A stretch of DNA of 64,000 nt from Streptomyces sp. NBC_01431 (lineage in GTDB: Bacteria; Actinomycetota; Actinomycetes; Streptomycetales; Streptomycetaceae): the NCBI RefSeq assembly GCF_036231355.1, contig NZ_CP109496.1, positions 3,720,001 through 3,784,000 on the forward strand, in the 5' to 3' direction. Shown piece after piece: positions 7,299-17,012 of the stretch (its first letter is position 1; each line of letters begins with the position of its first letter). The position numbers and the translations under genes are program-made. Below the pieces are notes generated by a model. It did no database searches, was not told the origin of the DNA, and worked only from the letters and a program-made list of their open reading frames with translations.

Positions 7299-9608
7299 GT
7301 GAACCATCCGATCTCCCGGATATCTCCGATATCCGTATCCACACGCCGACAGCACCTGTGGGCGCGCGCCGCGGTCGCGCTCGCCACCGTCGGCATCCTC
7401 TCCGTCAGCGGACTTCCGCAGCTCCAGGGCACCGCCGACGCCGCGACGAAAGCCATGCCCTGCGAGCAGATGTTCAAGCTCAAGGGCAAGCCCACCGACC
7501 CCGGCAAGCTGCCGTGGGCCAAGGGCGACGCGGTGCGGCCCGAAACCGACTGGGACTCCTACGGATTCCCCAACCAGCGCCAGGCCATGGACGGCCTGAC
7601 CTTGCCCGACGACCCCGCCGAGCGCGACAAGATCCTCGGCAAGCTCACCCTGCCCTACAAGAAGTACGCGGAGGGCACTCCCGACCGGGTCTACGCCACG
7701 TACAAGGACTACCTGTCGCGCAACGGCAACACCGACACCAAGTACGGCGGCTTCAGCAACTGGCTCAACGAGGCCTACATCGAGGTGTACGGGCGCAATC
7801 CGCGTGGCGAGGCCTTCCACGGAAAGGTCGTCAAGGACCTCGGGCTCCTCGGTCCGGACTGGATCTGCGAGGAGAGCCTCACCGTCACCGACCCGGACAC
7901 CGGCAAGCCGTACACGCGGCGCTTCGACGCGGTCAATCACAAGACCAAAGAAGTCCTCGAAATCAAGTCCGGCGGGAACCACGACAGTTCACAGGCGCCG
8001 AAGGACCGCGCCTTCCTGAAGGACCCGAAGTACAAGGATTACAAGCTGCGTTACACCTTCGGGCAGCAGCAGTCCGAGGACACGCTCCGCTACACCGACA
8101 GCCTCAAGAAGCTCGGCGGATCGGGCCGGGTCACCACGTACGAGCATGTCGCCACGCCGGAGGCCGAGTTCAGCCCCGGCAAGTACACCGCGCAGGACAC
8201 CGCGCGCAGCATCGGCCGCAGTGCCGACGTCATCCGGCAGTCGCCGCCCAACCCCGCCGACATGAAGCGCCGGATGGACCGCATCCGGGCCGCCGACCCC
8301 GAGGGCTTGCGCGTGCGCGGCCCCGGCGGCGTCGACTTCTCCACCCTCGAACTCCGCTACGTGGGCAAGCCGGTCAAGGGCCGGGGCCTCAACTACTCGT
8401 TCTCCGCCAACAAGGTCGACGAGTCCTCGGGCCTCGGCTACGGCGGCAAGGAGCGGGCCGAGCTCATCTCCGACTCGTTCTTCACCTGGCTCGCCCTGAC
8501 CCCGGAGAAATTCTGGGTCAACCTCAACCCGGACGAGCCCAGCCGGATCATGGACAAGACGTTCGGCTCGACGGACGCGGGCCGCGTGCTGCTCCAGGCC
8601 GACCTGGAGATGAAGCACGACTACGCCAAGGACATGGACCCGCGCACCGGCATCGGCAAGCAGCTCTTCGCCAAGCTCGCGGCGGAGAACATCCCTTGCA
8701 CCCACGGCGTGCGCAACTGGATCGTGCCCAAGCCCGCCGAGGTGCGCGAGCAGGACGGCGGCCTCTACATCCTCGACGCCCCACTCAAGGTCAACTCGGT
8801 CCCGCAGGACTTCAAAACACCTCAGCCGAACGGCAGTTGTGACCTCACCGAAGCCCAGCACAAGCGCGTCCAGGAACTCATGGACACCATGATCGTGCCG
8901 GACATCGAGAAGAAGGTGAACAGCGACGCCAAGTACGCCGACCTGCGCACCGTCTACAACGCGCGCGTCGCCGCCGAGTGGATCCGCCAGCAGGACGCCA
9001 AGTCGCCGACGGACTACCACGCGATCATCAACAGCAACAAGGTGACCGACTGGCCCCTGCGCGGCAAGAACGCGTCCTGGACGCCCGAGCAGACGTACAA
9101 GGACTACGTGAAGTCCTTCACCCAGGGCGACTACAGCTACCCCTGCGAGAAGGCCGGCCGCCCCGGCACGTGTGTGGCGGGGGGCGTCGACTTCTCCAAG
9201 TCCCCGAAGCAGAACGTCACTCAGGCCAAGTTCACCGCTGAGCACAAGAACCTGCCCCGCACGACCGACATCTCCGTGAAGGCGATGACGGACGACGCGG
9301 AGAACAAGGCGCTGCTTGCCCTCGGCGGCAACACCGCCGCCCACACCGGCACGGGCGGCGGCACGAACCCGACCCCGACCCCGACACCCACACCGACCCA
9401 CCCCGGCCAGCCCTCGACTCCCCCGGCCACGCCCAGCCCGAACCCCGGCCCCACCGGGGTGCCGTCCGGCGACCACCACGCGAGCGGGGGCCTGGCCAAC
9501 ACGGGCACCCAGATCGCCACGGTGGCCGGCGCGGCGGCCGCGCTGCTCGCAGCAGGCGCGGGCCTGGTATGGCTCCGCCACCGCCGCAGGGCCTCCGGCG
9601 GGGCGTAA
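7299..9608 (+). CDS. LAxTG sortase-anchored surface protein with nuclease-like motif
   Basis: 769 residues. An N-terminal signal peptide (RRQHLWARAAVALATVGILS) precedes a large extracellular region. The C-terminus has a Thr/Pro/Gly-rich linker, the sorting motif LANTG (residues 732-736), a hydrophobic helix and an RHRRR tail: the signature of a class E sortase substrate. In the N-terminal half, Asp210 followed by Glu221-Ile-Lys223-Ser-Gly (FDAVNHK...LEIKSGG) looks like the D-(x)n-ExK core of PD-(D/E)XK toxin nucleases. The middle part (about 340-520) is a family I do not recognise. GTG at 7299 follows GGGGAAAG. Cell-wall anchoring is well supported; nuclease activity is inference. Confidence 0.85.
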   Translation: MNHPISRISPISVSTRRQHLWARAAVALATVGILSVSGLPQLQGTADAATKAMPCEQMFKLKGKPTDPGKLPWAKGDAVRPETDWDSYGFPNQRQAMDGLTLPDDPAERDKILGKLTLPYKKYAEGTPDRVYATYKDYLSRNGNTDTKYGGFSNWLNEAYIEVYGRNPRGEAFHGKVVKDLGLLGPDWICEESLTVTDPDTGKPYTRRFDAVNHKTKEVLEIKSGGNHDSSQAPKDRAFLKDPKYKDYKLRYTFGQQQSEDTLRYTDSLKKLGGSGRVTTYEHVATPEAEFSPGKYTAQDTARSIGRSADVIRQSPPNPADMKRRMDRIRAADPEGLRVRGPGGVDFSTLELRYVGKPVKGRGLNYSFSANKVDESSGLGYGGKERAELISDSFFTWLALTPEKFWVNLNPDEPSRIMDKTFGSTDAGRVLLQADLEMKHDYAKDMDPRTGIGKQLFAKLAAENIPCTHGVRNWIVPKPAEVREQDGGLYILDAPLKVNSVPQDFKTPQPNGSCDLTEAQHKRVQELMDTMIVPDIEKKVNSDAKYADLRTVYNARVAAEWIRQQDAKSPTDYHAIINSNKVTDWPLRGKNASWTPEQTYKDYVKSFTQGDYSYPCEKAGRPGTCVAGGVDFSKSPKQNVTQAKFTAEHKNLPRTTDISVKAMTDDAENKALLALGGNTAAHTGTGGGTNPTPTPTPTPTHPGQPSTPPATPSPNPGPTGVPSGDHHASGGLANTGTQIATVAGAAAALLAAGAGLVWLRHRRRASGGA

Positions 9609-9639
9609 GCCTGGGGCGCGTAACCCTCAGGGTGCCGGG

Positions 9640-9808
9640 GGGGTTGCGGGGCTGGGTGTTCGGCTACAGGCACGTCGTGGCTGGTCGCGCAGTTTCCCGC
9701 GCCCCTGACTACGCCGGACACAGGCACCTCCGGCCCCTCCGGCGGTTGAGGGCGAGCGCCCTTGAGGCGCGAACGGGGTCTGGGGCGGAGTCCCAGGTAC
9801 GTGGGTTG
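9640..9808. repeat. Dispersed GC-rich intergenic repeat, copy 1
   Basis: Contains the phrases GGTTGAGGGCGAGCGCCCTT, GAGGCGCGAACGGGGTCTGG and GGCGGAGTCCC. These recur with small changes near 16180-16310 and, more loosely, near 22640-22725 and 36060-36300. It is a common type of Streptomyces intergenic repeat with no known function. Confidence 0.6.
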
Positions 9809-10060
9809 TCAGTTGCTCACCCCTGAAGGGGTGCCGCCACCCAGCGGCGCCCCTTCAGGGCCGTACGCCCCGGACAGCACCGCCACCAGCCGCAGCGCCA
9901 TGTCCAGGTTGCAGCGCCCCAGGTCCACCAGGGGGAACAGGACATGCCCCGAGCAGGTCAGCGGGTCGATGCGCAGCGACGGCAGCACCACACCGGCCCG
10001 CGCCAGGCCCTCCCGCAGCTCCTCCACCGCTCGCACCCGCTCCATCGCCGTCAGCGCCAT
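9809..10060 (-). CDS. Small hypothetical protein beside XRE regulator
   Basis: 83 residues (MALTAMERVRAVEELREG...). The N-terminal part is a predicted helix, followed by a mixed region with one Cys. No domain is recognised. It is divergent from the XRE gene, with about 120 bp between starts, and has a GGGAGGG site about 10 bases before the ATG. Small genes like this often accompany XRE/DUF397 pairs in Streptomyces, but I cannot name a family. Confidence 0.6.
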   Translation of the reverse strand: MALTAMERVRAVEELREGLARAGVVLPSLRIDPLTCSGHVLFPLVDLGRCNLDMALRLVAVLSGAYGPEGAPLGGGTPSGVSN

Positions 10061-10178
10061 CTGCCTTGCCCTCCCGCACACCGAGTGTTCCGCTTTCCTC
10101 ACCCAGCGTGGCCGATTCCCGCTAGCCTGACTACCGACGGCAACCCAACAACCCCAGCTGTTCCTGAGGGAGTTGCCC

Positions 10179-11018
10179 ATGCCAGGACCCAAGGACCTCG
10201 ACCCCTCCACCTCTCCCCGCGCCCTCCTCGGCGCCGAACTCCGCTTCGCCCGCGAGAAAACCGGCCTCACCCAGGACGAACTGGGCCAGCCCCTTTTCGT
10301 CTCCGGCTCCTTCATCGGCCAGCTCGAATCCGGCACCCGCCGCATGCACCTCGAATACGCCCGCCAGATCGACCAAATCCTGGGCACCGAGGGCTTCTTC
10401 AGCCGCAACTGCGTCGCCGCCGCCAAGTCCAAGTACCCCGACCACTTCGCCGAGGCGGCCGAGGCGGAAGCCGTCGCCACGACGATCCGCGAGTACGCGC
10501 CTCTACTCATCCCGGGTCTACTCCAGACGGAGGCGTATGCGCGGGCCGTGTTCCGCGCCTACCAGCCCACGGCCCCGGAGGCCGTCATCGATGAGCTGGT
10601 GGCGGCTCGGCTGGAGCGCGCCCAGCTCCTCGCTGATCCAACAACCCCCATGTTGTGGGCAGTGATTGACGAAGCCGTACTGAGGAGGGATGTTGGCGGC
10701 TCGGAAGTGATGGCCGAAGCTCTGGCTCACATCGCCGCGCTCGGCTTCCGACACCGGATCATCGTCCAGGTGTTGGAGTTCGAAGCGGGGGCGCACGCGG
10801 CTTTGAATGGCTCCCTCAAGTTGATGAGCTTCGAGGACGCCCCTCCCCTCGCCTACCTACAAGGTCTGAGCACGGGACGGCTTCAGGACGATCCCGCCAC
10901 TGTCGCCCGTCACGAACTGACCTACGATCTACTCGGGGCCAGCGCACTGTCACCAAAACAATCCCTGGCCCTGATCGAATCAGTGGCGGAGGATTACGCC
11001 CATGAGGATCAGCCCTAA
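10179..11018 (+). CDS. XRE-family regulator with DUF5753
   Basis: 279 residues. An N-terminal XRE helix-turn-helix (residues about 20-75, GLTQDELGQPLFVSGSFIGQ) is followed by a DUF5753 domain, as in the very abundant Streptomyces regulators paired with DUF397 genes. Some such pairs (BldB/Scr1-type, AbaA-like) act in development or behave as toxin-antitoxin pairs. The stop lies inside the next gene (17-bp overlap), so the pair is co-translated. ATG at 10179 follows GAGGGAG. Confidence 0.9.
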   Translation: MPGPKDLDPSTSPRALLGAELRFAREKTGLTQDELGQPLFVSGSFIGQLESGTRRMHLEYARQIDQILGTEGFFSRNCVAAAKSKYPDHFAEAAEAEAVATTIREYAPLLIPGLLQTEAYARAVFRAYQPTAPEAVIDELVAARLERAQLLADPTTPMLWAVIDEAVLRRDVGGSEVMAEALAHIAALGFRHRIIVQVLEFEAGAHAALNGSLKLMSFEDAPPLAYLQGLSTGRLQDDPATVARHELTYDLLGASALSPKQSLALIESVAEDYAHEDQP

Positions 11019-11337
11019 GTACGATCTGAGCAAGGCCACTTGGCACAAGTCGAGCTACAGCGGGGGCGACGGCGGCGACTGCCTCGAAGTAGCCCGGTGG
11101 CACAAGTCCAGCTACAGCGGGGGCGACGGCGGCAACTGCCTCGAAGTGGCGCGCTGGCGCAAGTCCACCCACAGCGGTGGCGACGGCGGCAACTGCCTCG
11201 AAGTAGCCGACGACTGCACCGAGTTCGTGCCGGTCCGCGACTCCAAGGCCGTCCCCGACGGCCCGGCGCTCGTGTTCCGAGCCGCGGCCTGGTCGGCGTT
11301 CGTCGCCGACATAAAAGGATCCAACACGGCGGGCTGA
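11002..11337 (+). CDS. DUF397 protein with triplicated N-terminal motif
   Basis: 111 residues. Normal DUF397 proteins have one W-x-K-S-S-x-S-G...C-x-E-V-A motif followed by V-x-V-R-D-S-K and a W-x-x-F-V near the end. Here the first motif occurs three times in tandem (encoded at 11041-11097, 11098-11154 and 11155-11211, 19 codons each), followed by one C-terminal half. It overlaps the XRE gene by 17 bp. The protein is likely a partner or antagonist of the XRE regulator, by analogy with characterised pairs. Confidence 0.88.
   Translation: MRISPKYDLSKATWHKSSYSGGDGGDCLEVARWHKSSYSGGDGGNCLEVARWRKSTHSGGDGGNCLEVADDCTEFVPVRDSKAVPDGPALVFRAAAWSAFVADIKGSNTAG
11041..11211 (+). repeat. Three in-frame 57-bp tandem repeats
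   Basis: Three consecutive 57-bp units, nearly identical at DNA level, each encode the DUF397 WxKSSxSG...CLEVA motif. Unit 1 ends in GDC and units 2 and 3 in GNC; unit 3 has diverged most (WRKSTHS). The phase is exact, so the frame is kept. Confidence 0.95.
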
Positions 11338-11567
11338 AAACCCCGTTCACCCAGTACGAGCCGGTCGCCTTCCTGATGCGGCCGGCTCGTCGCGCATGCC
11401 CCGAAGCTCAGGCGGCGAGCTCCGAGCCGTGCCTGAAATGGAATGGGAGGAGGGTCTCAACCCACCCTCCCTCCCCGCCAGTTGGGCACACACCTGACAG
11501 ATTTCCACTTTCCGTGTTCAGCTTGCCACGGAAGGTGACGACCCTCTAGCGTCACTGACAGCAAGCA

Positions 11568-11600
11568 GCCCCCGCCAGGTGCGGGAACACCTCCGGGGGC
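11568..11600 (+). promoter_or_regulatory. Two-tier stem-loop in leader of wHTH gene
   Basis: An outer stem GCCCCCG/CGGGGGC encloses an inner stem AGGTG/CACCT with a six-base loop. It lies about 35 bp before the ATG at 11635, and the Shine-Dalgarno AGGAAG follows it. No T-run follows, so this is more likely a structured leader than a terminator. The rest of 11338-11634 shows nothing I can name. Confidence 0.5.
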
Positions 11601-11634
11601 TTGACCACCAAGATCACTCTAGGAAGTTGATCCG

Positions 11635-12597
11635 ATGGCTGACAGCCACTCTAGTGCCGCGCCCTCCGCCGCGCACGCAGACCCGCACCCGATGGCCAAC
11701 CCGGGCTACGGAAAGCGTTCGATCTCCGGCCAACCGGCTCGCACCAACAACGACTTCACGCACCTTCCGCCCCGAGAGGCCGCCGTCGCCGCATACGTCG
11801 ACCGGCTCCCGGAAGGCGCGGACATTTCCGTAAAGACGCTGGCCAAGGTGCTGCCGTACGGCCAGTGCGCCTTGCGTACCGCTCTCCAGCACCTCGTACG
11901 CGCGGGCCACCTGCGCCGGGGACGGGAACATGTGCGCGGCTCGACCAGTTCCCGCTGGGTGACCCACACATGGTTCTCGCGCACCGCGCGGGACGACGCG
12001 TGGTGGGCGGAATTCACCCGAGGGTGTGTCGGCGACGCGTCACCACCACCCCCACCCCCACCCCCCTCCGCTCCCGCCCCCACAGCCCCAGCCCCAGACC
12101 CGGCCACAGCCACAGCCACAGCCACAGCCACAGCCACAGTGACTCAACCACCCACTCGCAGCCGGGCGTTCACGCTGCTGGCCGCCCTGGGGCGTACCGC
12201 ACCCGCGCTCTCCCTCTCCGCGCGAGACTGCTCGGACCTGGAACCGCTGGCGGCCGTGTGGTTCGAACGCGGCGCGACGGAACAGGAGGTACTGCACGCC
12301 CTGACCGCCGGACTGCCGACCCCGGTCTACAGCCCCGGCGCCATCACCCGCACCCGCCTCATCAACAAGCTGCCACCCGAACGGGCGCCCACGCGCCCGG
12401 CCCTGCGTGTTCTGGAGTGCGCGAGGTGCGGCGCTCCGGGCCGCCCCGAGGCCCTGCCGGGCGGCGAATGCGCTCCGTGCCGAGGCGAATCCGCACCGCG
12501 CGCGCCCGGCGCCGCCCTCCCCACCGAAAAGGTCCGCGCCCATGCCGCCGAGGCCCGGACGGCGGCGAGGCGACGCCCCGAGAGGACCTCCGCGTGA
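11635..12597 (+). CDS. Winged-helix protein with Pro/Ala-Thr linker and zinc-ribbon-like C-terminus
   Basis: 320 residues. Residues about 40-105 form a winged helix (ADISVKTLAKVLPYGQCALR), similar to those used in replication or conjugation regulation. A WFSRTARDDAWW segment follows, then a Pro run and an Ala-Thr run from a DNA microsatellite. The C-terminal part has C-x2-C...C-x2-C (CARCGAP, CAPCRG), a likely zinc ribbon. This architecture recurs in Streptomyces genomes with unknown function. Start chosen for AGGAAG seven bases upstream. Confidence 0.75.
   Translation: MADSHSSAAPSAAHADPHPMANPGYGKRSISGQPARTNNDFTHLPPREAAVAAYVDRLPEGADISVKTLAKVLPYGQCALRTALQHLVRAGHLRRGREHVRGSTSSRWVTHTWFSRTARDDAWWAEFTRGCVGDASPPPPPPPPSAPAPTAPAPDPATATATATATATVTQPPTRSRAFTLLAALGRTAPALSLSARDCSDLEPLAAVWFERGATEQEVLHALTAGLPTPVYSPGAITRTRLINKLPPERAPTRPALRVLECARCGAPGRPEALPGGECAPCRGESAPRAPGAALPTEKVRAHAAEARTAARRRPERTSA
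12098..12140 (+). repeat. GCCACA microsatellite in coding sequence
   Basis: About seven copies of a six-base unit (GCCACA) encode an alternating Ala-Thr run. A Pro-coding C-rich stretch lies just before it at about 12043-12070. Six-base units keep frame, so length variation would only change linker length. Confidence 0.85.
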
Positions 12598-12653
12598 CCA
12601 TGCAGCCCATCCGCGCACGTGGCGGGGCACGATGTAGGGGAGGAGGCGACGCC

Positions 12654-13232
12654 ATGACCCCCAGCACCGCCGAGCACCCCCAGATGTCCGTCGAGGACTT
12701 CGAAGAGCTCGCCCGCCATGCCCCCGAGACGGTGACTCTTGAGTTCATCAACGGAAAGCTGGAGGTCAAACCCGTGCCGGACGGCGACCACGTAACGATC
12801 TTCATGTGGCTGCTCCGACAGTGCATGCGGCACCGGCCCGAGCTGGATCTACATCCCGAGCAGGGCTTGAAGGTCGGGGCGTACCGCAAGGGCCGTACCA
12901 GGCCGGACGGATCACTCGGGCCAGTGGGCCATTTCGCCGGCGGGGGCGAATGGGCAGATCCCGCCGGCGTACTCATGGTCGTGGAAGTCACCTCTCATGA
13001 CTCCGGCACCGACCGCCGAGACCGCGTCGAAAAGCGCGACGGCTATGCCCAGGCGGAGATCCCCGTCTACCTCCTCATCGACCGGGACGCCAACGCCCTC
13101 GTCGTCCACAGCGACCCGCAGGAGGGCAGGTACGCGCAGACCGTCTCCCACCCCTACGGCGCGACCGTCGAACTGCCCGACCCGGTGGGGATCACCCTGG
13201 AGACCGAGAGGCTCAAGGACTACGCCCTTTAA
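12654..13232 (+). CDS. Uma2-family (DUF820) protein, second copy
   Basis: 192 residues, with the same layout as the protein at 5721-6317: a substrate-clamp-like N-terminal part, then MVVEVTSHDSGTDRRDRVEK (Glu and Lys of a PD-(D/E)XK-like core) and YLLIDRD. The ATG is preceded by AGGGGAGGAGG. It is about 55 bp behind the wHTH gene and may be cotranscribed. Function of the family is unresolved; nuclease activity is inferred from fold only. Confidence 0.87.
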   Translation: MTPSTAEHPQMSVEDFEELARHAPETVTLEFINGKLEVKPVPDGDHVTIFMWLLRQCMRHRPELDLHPEQGLKVGAYRKGRTRPDGSLGPVGHFAGGGEWADPAGVLMVVEVTSHDSGTDRRDRVEKRDGYAQAEIPVYLLIDRDANALVVHSDPQEGRYAQTVSHPYGATVELPDPVGITLETERLKDYAL

Positions 13233-13266
13233 CCAGGCTGGCGGTCGAACTCCGTTGCCCCGGCGC

Positions 13267-14013
13267 CTACTTGGCGGACTTCAGAGTGATCGCGCCGTTG
13301 CCCGTGGTCAGGTCCAGCTGGTGCGGGGCGGACGGGCTGTCCGCGATGCCTATGTCCTTGTTGCCCTTCTGGGTCTGCGCCGAGACGCGGTACGGGCCGG
13401 ACGGGGCGGTCACGCTGATGCTGCCGTTGGACGTCTGCGCGCGGACGTCCTGGCGGGTGGCCGGCGTGATGGAGATCGAGCCGTTGGAGGCCTGCGCCTT
13501 CACGCCCGTGCCCTTCAGGCCGGTCGCATTGATCGCGCCGTTGGCGGTGTGGACGTCGACCGGTCCGCTCGCGCCCTGCACGGTGATCTCCCCGTCGCTC
13601 GTGGACACCCTGACCGCGCCCACCGCCGACAGTTTCAGCGCGCCCTCCGTCGCCGAACCCGTGACCGGAATCCCGGCCGGGACGTCGACCGTGTAGTCCA
13701 CCGAGCAGTGGGAACCGCAGCTTTCGAGGACCAGGACGCCGTTCTCGACGCGGTACGTCGGGCCCTCCGGCTTCGCGTTGCGGTACGTGATCTCCCGGTG
13801 CACGGCCACCTCGCCCAGGCCCTGCTTCCCCCGCAGCCGGACACCGCCGGACGCCGTGTCGATGCGTACCGAGGTGATCTTCTGCGCGACCTTGCTGTCG
13901 TCCTTGACCACCTTGTCGTTCAGGGCGCCGCACGCCCCGAGGCCGCCGACCGCGAGCGCGGTCAGGGTCACGGCCGCGATGGAGCGGAGCCGCAGCTGTG
14001 GTGCCGTAGACAT
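13267..14013 (-). CDS. DUF4097-type beta-repeat lipoprotein
   Basis: 248 residues. The signal peptide ends in a lipobox (VGGLGAC), so the mature protein is probably tethered to the outer face of the membrane. The rest is a run of short beta-strand repeats (KAQASNGSISI, RAQTSNGSISV, DVHTANGAINA) typical of the DUF4097 (adhesin-like beta-helix) family. The function of the family is unknown. Its 3' end converges on the Uma2 gene with 34 bp between. Confidence 0.85.
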   Translation of the reverse strand: MSTAPQLRLRSIAAVTLTALAVGGLGACGALNDKVVKDDSKVAQKITSVRIDTASGGVRLRGKQGLGEVAVHREITYRNAKPEGPTYRVENGVLVLESCGSHCSVDYTVDVPAGIPVTGSATEGALKLSAVGAVRVSTSDGEITVQGASGPVDVHTANGAINATGLKGTGVKAQASNGSISITPATRQDVRAQTSNGSISVTAPSGPYRVSAQTQKGNKDIGIADSPSAPHQLDLTTGNGAITLKSAK

Positions 14014-14161
14014 GAACTTCCCCCGATTGGGTGCCAGTTGGCGGGCCAACCGCCGTCGATCATCATCACTGCCAGCGTAGACCGGCCCCCATGGGCTCCA
14101 CCATGAAGCCAGCACCCGTATCGAGCTTCACTTTTCCGCACCCCGGGGGTTCGGAAAACGC

Positions 14162-14199
14162 CCGAGGGCGGCACCCCTTGAAGGGGGTGCCGCCCTCGG
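14162..14199 (-). terminator. Terminator downstream of groEL
   Basis: A 16-bp GC-rich stem (CCGAGGGCGGCACCCC with its complement) with a six-base loop lies 35 bp after the groEL stop and before the DUF4097 gene. Confidence 0.85.
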
Positions 14200-14234
14200 T
14201 TCGTACAGCTTGACCAGACTTACTGAGCCGGGGC

Positions 14235-15860
<1,626 letters not shown>

Positions 15861-15989
15861 GTGAAGTGGTCCTCCCGGACAGGGGTGGCGTTCTTCGTGG
15901 ACCGCGCCGGTGCCCGCGACGGACGGCCTGCAGCCCTTGTGGTTCCTTGCCCCACCCGGCCTGCGGGCCTCACTGACCCGATCCAAGTT

Positions 15990-16016
15990 CTGTCACTCTC
16001 ACTCGGAGAGTGCTAA
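15990..16016 (-). promoter_or_regulatory. CIRCE-like HrcA operator, proximal
   Basis: CTGTCACTC-N9-GAGTGCTAA matches the CIRCE consensus TTAGCACTC-N9-GAGTGCTAA with a perfect right arm and a degenerate left arm. It is about 130 bp upstream of the groEL start. HrcA binding here would repress groEL at normal temperature. Confidence 0.75.
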
Positions 16017-16025
16017 GCCCAATGA

Positions 16026-16052
16026 TTAGCACTCGGCCCCTGCGAGTGCAAG
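16026..16052 (-). promoter_or_regulatory. CIRCE-like HrcA operator, distal
   Basis: TTAGCACTC-N9-GAGTGCAAG: perfect left arm, seven of nine in the right arm. Its centre is 36 bp from the proximal element, so both lie on similar helical faces and could be co-occupied. Confidence 0.78.
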
Positions 16053-16159
16053 CGAGTCTCTTGAACCGGACCCCTCCACTTACCGGTGTCGTCCGGTCCC
16101 CCAGCACCGGCGGGGGCGCCGCCCCCGCACCCCGGCTCCTTGCGGAGGGCCGTCCATTT

Positions 16160-16310
16160 CGGCCGCGGACCGGGCGTGGCTGATCGCGCCGTTCCCCGCG
16201 CCTCTTTCAGGGTGCATGCGGCCATACCCAGCCCGTCCGGCGATTGAGGACGAGCGCCCTTCAGGCGTGAATGGGGTCTGGGGGCAGAGCCCCCAGGGGG
16301 CCGACCACCG
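16160..16310. repeat. Dispersed GC-rich intergenic repeat, copy 2
   Basis: Shares CCGGCGATTGAGGACGAGCG, CCCTTCAGGCGTGAATGG and GGTCTGGGGGCAGAGCCCCC with copy 1 at 9640-9808 in the same order. The final part is itself a small inverted repeat. Confidence 0.65.
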
Positions 16311-16340
16311 GGCCGCGCCCCCGGGGGACGCGGGAACGCG

Positions 16341-16374
16341 TGAAGGGGGCCACCCTTTTGGGCAGCCCCCTTCA
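16341..16374 (-). terminator. Terminator of second csp gene
   Basis: A perfect 10-bp stem (TGAAGGGGGC/GCCCCCTTCA) with a 14-base loop lies about 35 bp after the csp stop at 16409. Confidence 0.8.
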
Positions 16375-16408
16375 TGCGTGAGTGCGTCGGTGGTCGATCG
16401 CGCCGAGA

Positions 16409-16612
16409 TCAGACGGCGAGCTTGACCATGTCCGCCTGCGGACCCTTCTGGCCCTGCGAGATCTCGAACTCGACTCGCTGACCTTCTTCAAGGGTGCGGT
16501 AACCGTCCATCTGGATCGCGCTGTAGTGGACGAAAACATCCGCACCACCGTCGACCGCGATGAAGCCGTACCCCTTCTCCGCGTTGAACCACTTGACGGT
16601 GCCCTGAGCCAT
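16409..16612 (-). CDS. Cold-shock protein, CspA family (second copy)
   Basis: 67 residues with RNP1 KGYGFI (13-18) and RNP2 VFVHY (26-30). It is an RNA/ssDNA-binding OB fold, probably an RNA chaperone. ATG at 16612 gives the canonical MAQGTVKWFN start. In S. coelicolor a csp gene also lies beside groEL2 (recalled, not checked). About 340 bp without a gene precede it. Confidence 0.95.
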   Translation of the reverse strand: MAQGTVKWFNAEKGYGFIAVDGGADVFVHYSAIQMDGYRTLEEGQRVEFEISQGQKGPQADMVKLAV

Positions 16613-16953
16613 GCCTAACTCCCCTATTACTGGCCCTTGCACGGGACCGCACTTCGCGGACCCGGGTCAGATCTCCACCCTCCGACAGGAGAGGGTGTGC
16701 GCCGGAACGCGTCGACCGCGGCTGAATGTATCTGCCCAACTGCCCTCTGCAACAGGTCAATCGGACGAGAATTCCGGGCGCTCACAGGGAGCGGAATGCC
16801 ATCTATTCTGCATTCCGGGGCAAGTCGGGCCGGGCAAAGCGCACTTATGGCGCAAAGGGCTCTCACACTTTGACCCCACGTTGTCGCGTTCTCATATGCG
16901 CTTGGCACTCGAAGCGAAGGGGCTTCCCCAACTGTACCCCGCTCAACCATGTT
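16613..16953 (-). other. Gene-free stretch, probable csp promoter and leader
   Basis: About 340 bp between the csp start and the metO terminator. It is less GC-rich than its surroundings (several AT-rich patches around 16790-16920), as expected for a promoter plus long leader. I see no ORF, tRNA or clear operator. Confidence 0.5.
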
Positions 16954-16992
16954 GAATTGCCCCCTCCGCTTCTTAAGTGGAGGGGGCAATTC
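16954..16992. terminator. Strong terminator downstream of metO
   Basis: A perfect 14-bp stem (GAATTGCCCCCTCC with its complement) extends into a small inner CTT/AAG pairing. It lies 20 bp after the metO stop. This ends the metM-metO transcript and insulates the csp gene. Confidence 0.88.
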
Positions 16993-17012
16993 CGAAAACA
17001 AAGGCGGGGCGG

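Larger units (their letters stand above)
15861..16408. other. 548-bp intergenic region: groEL leader, CIRCE pair, repeat, csp terminator
   Basis: No gene is seen. From left to right it holds the groEL untranslated leader (15861 to about 15989), two CIRCE-like operators (15990-16052), a copy of the dispersed GC-rich repeat (about 16160-16310) and the terminator of the next csp gene (16341-16374). Confidence 0.8.

Noticed and set aside
7989..9581. 530-codon minus-strand frame opposite the surface-protein gene
   Set aside because: Val/Leu/Gly/Arg-rich shadow; the plus frame has signal peptide, sorting motif and conserved domain.
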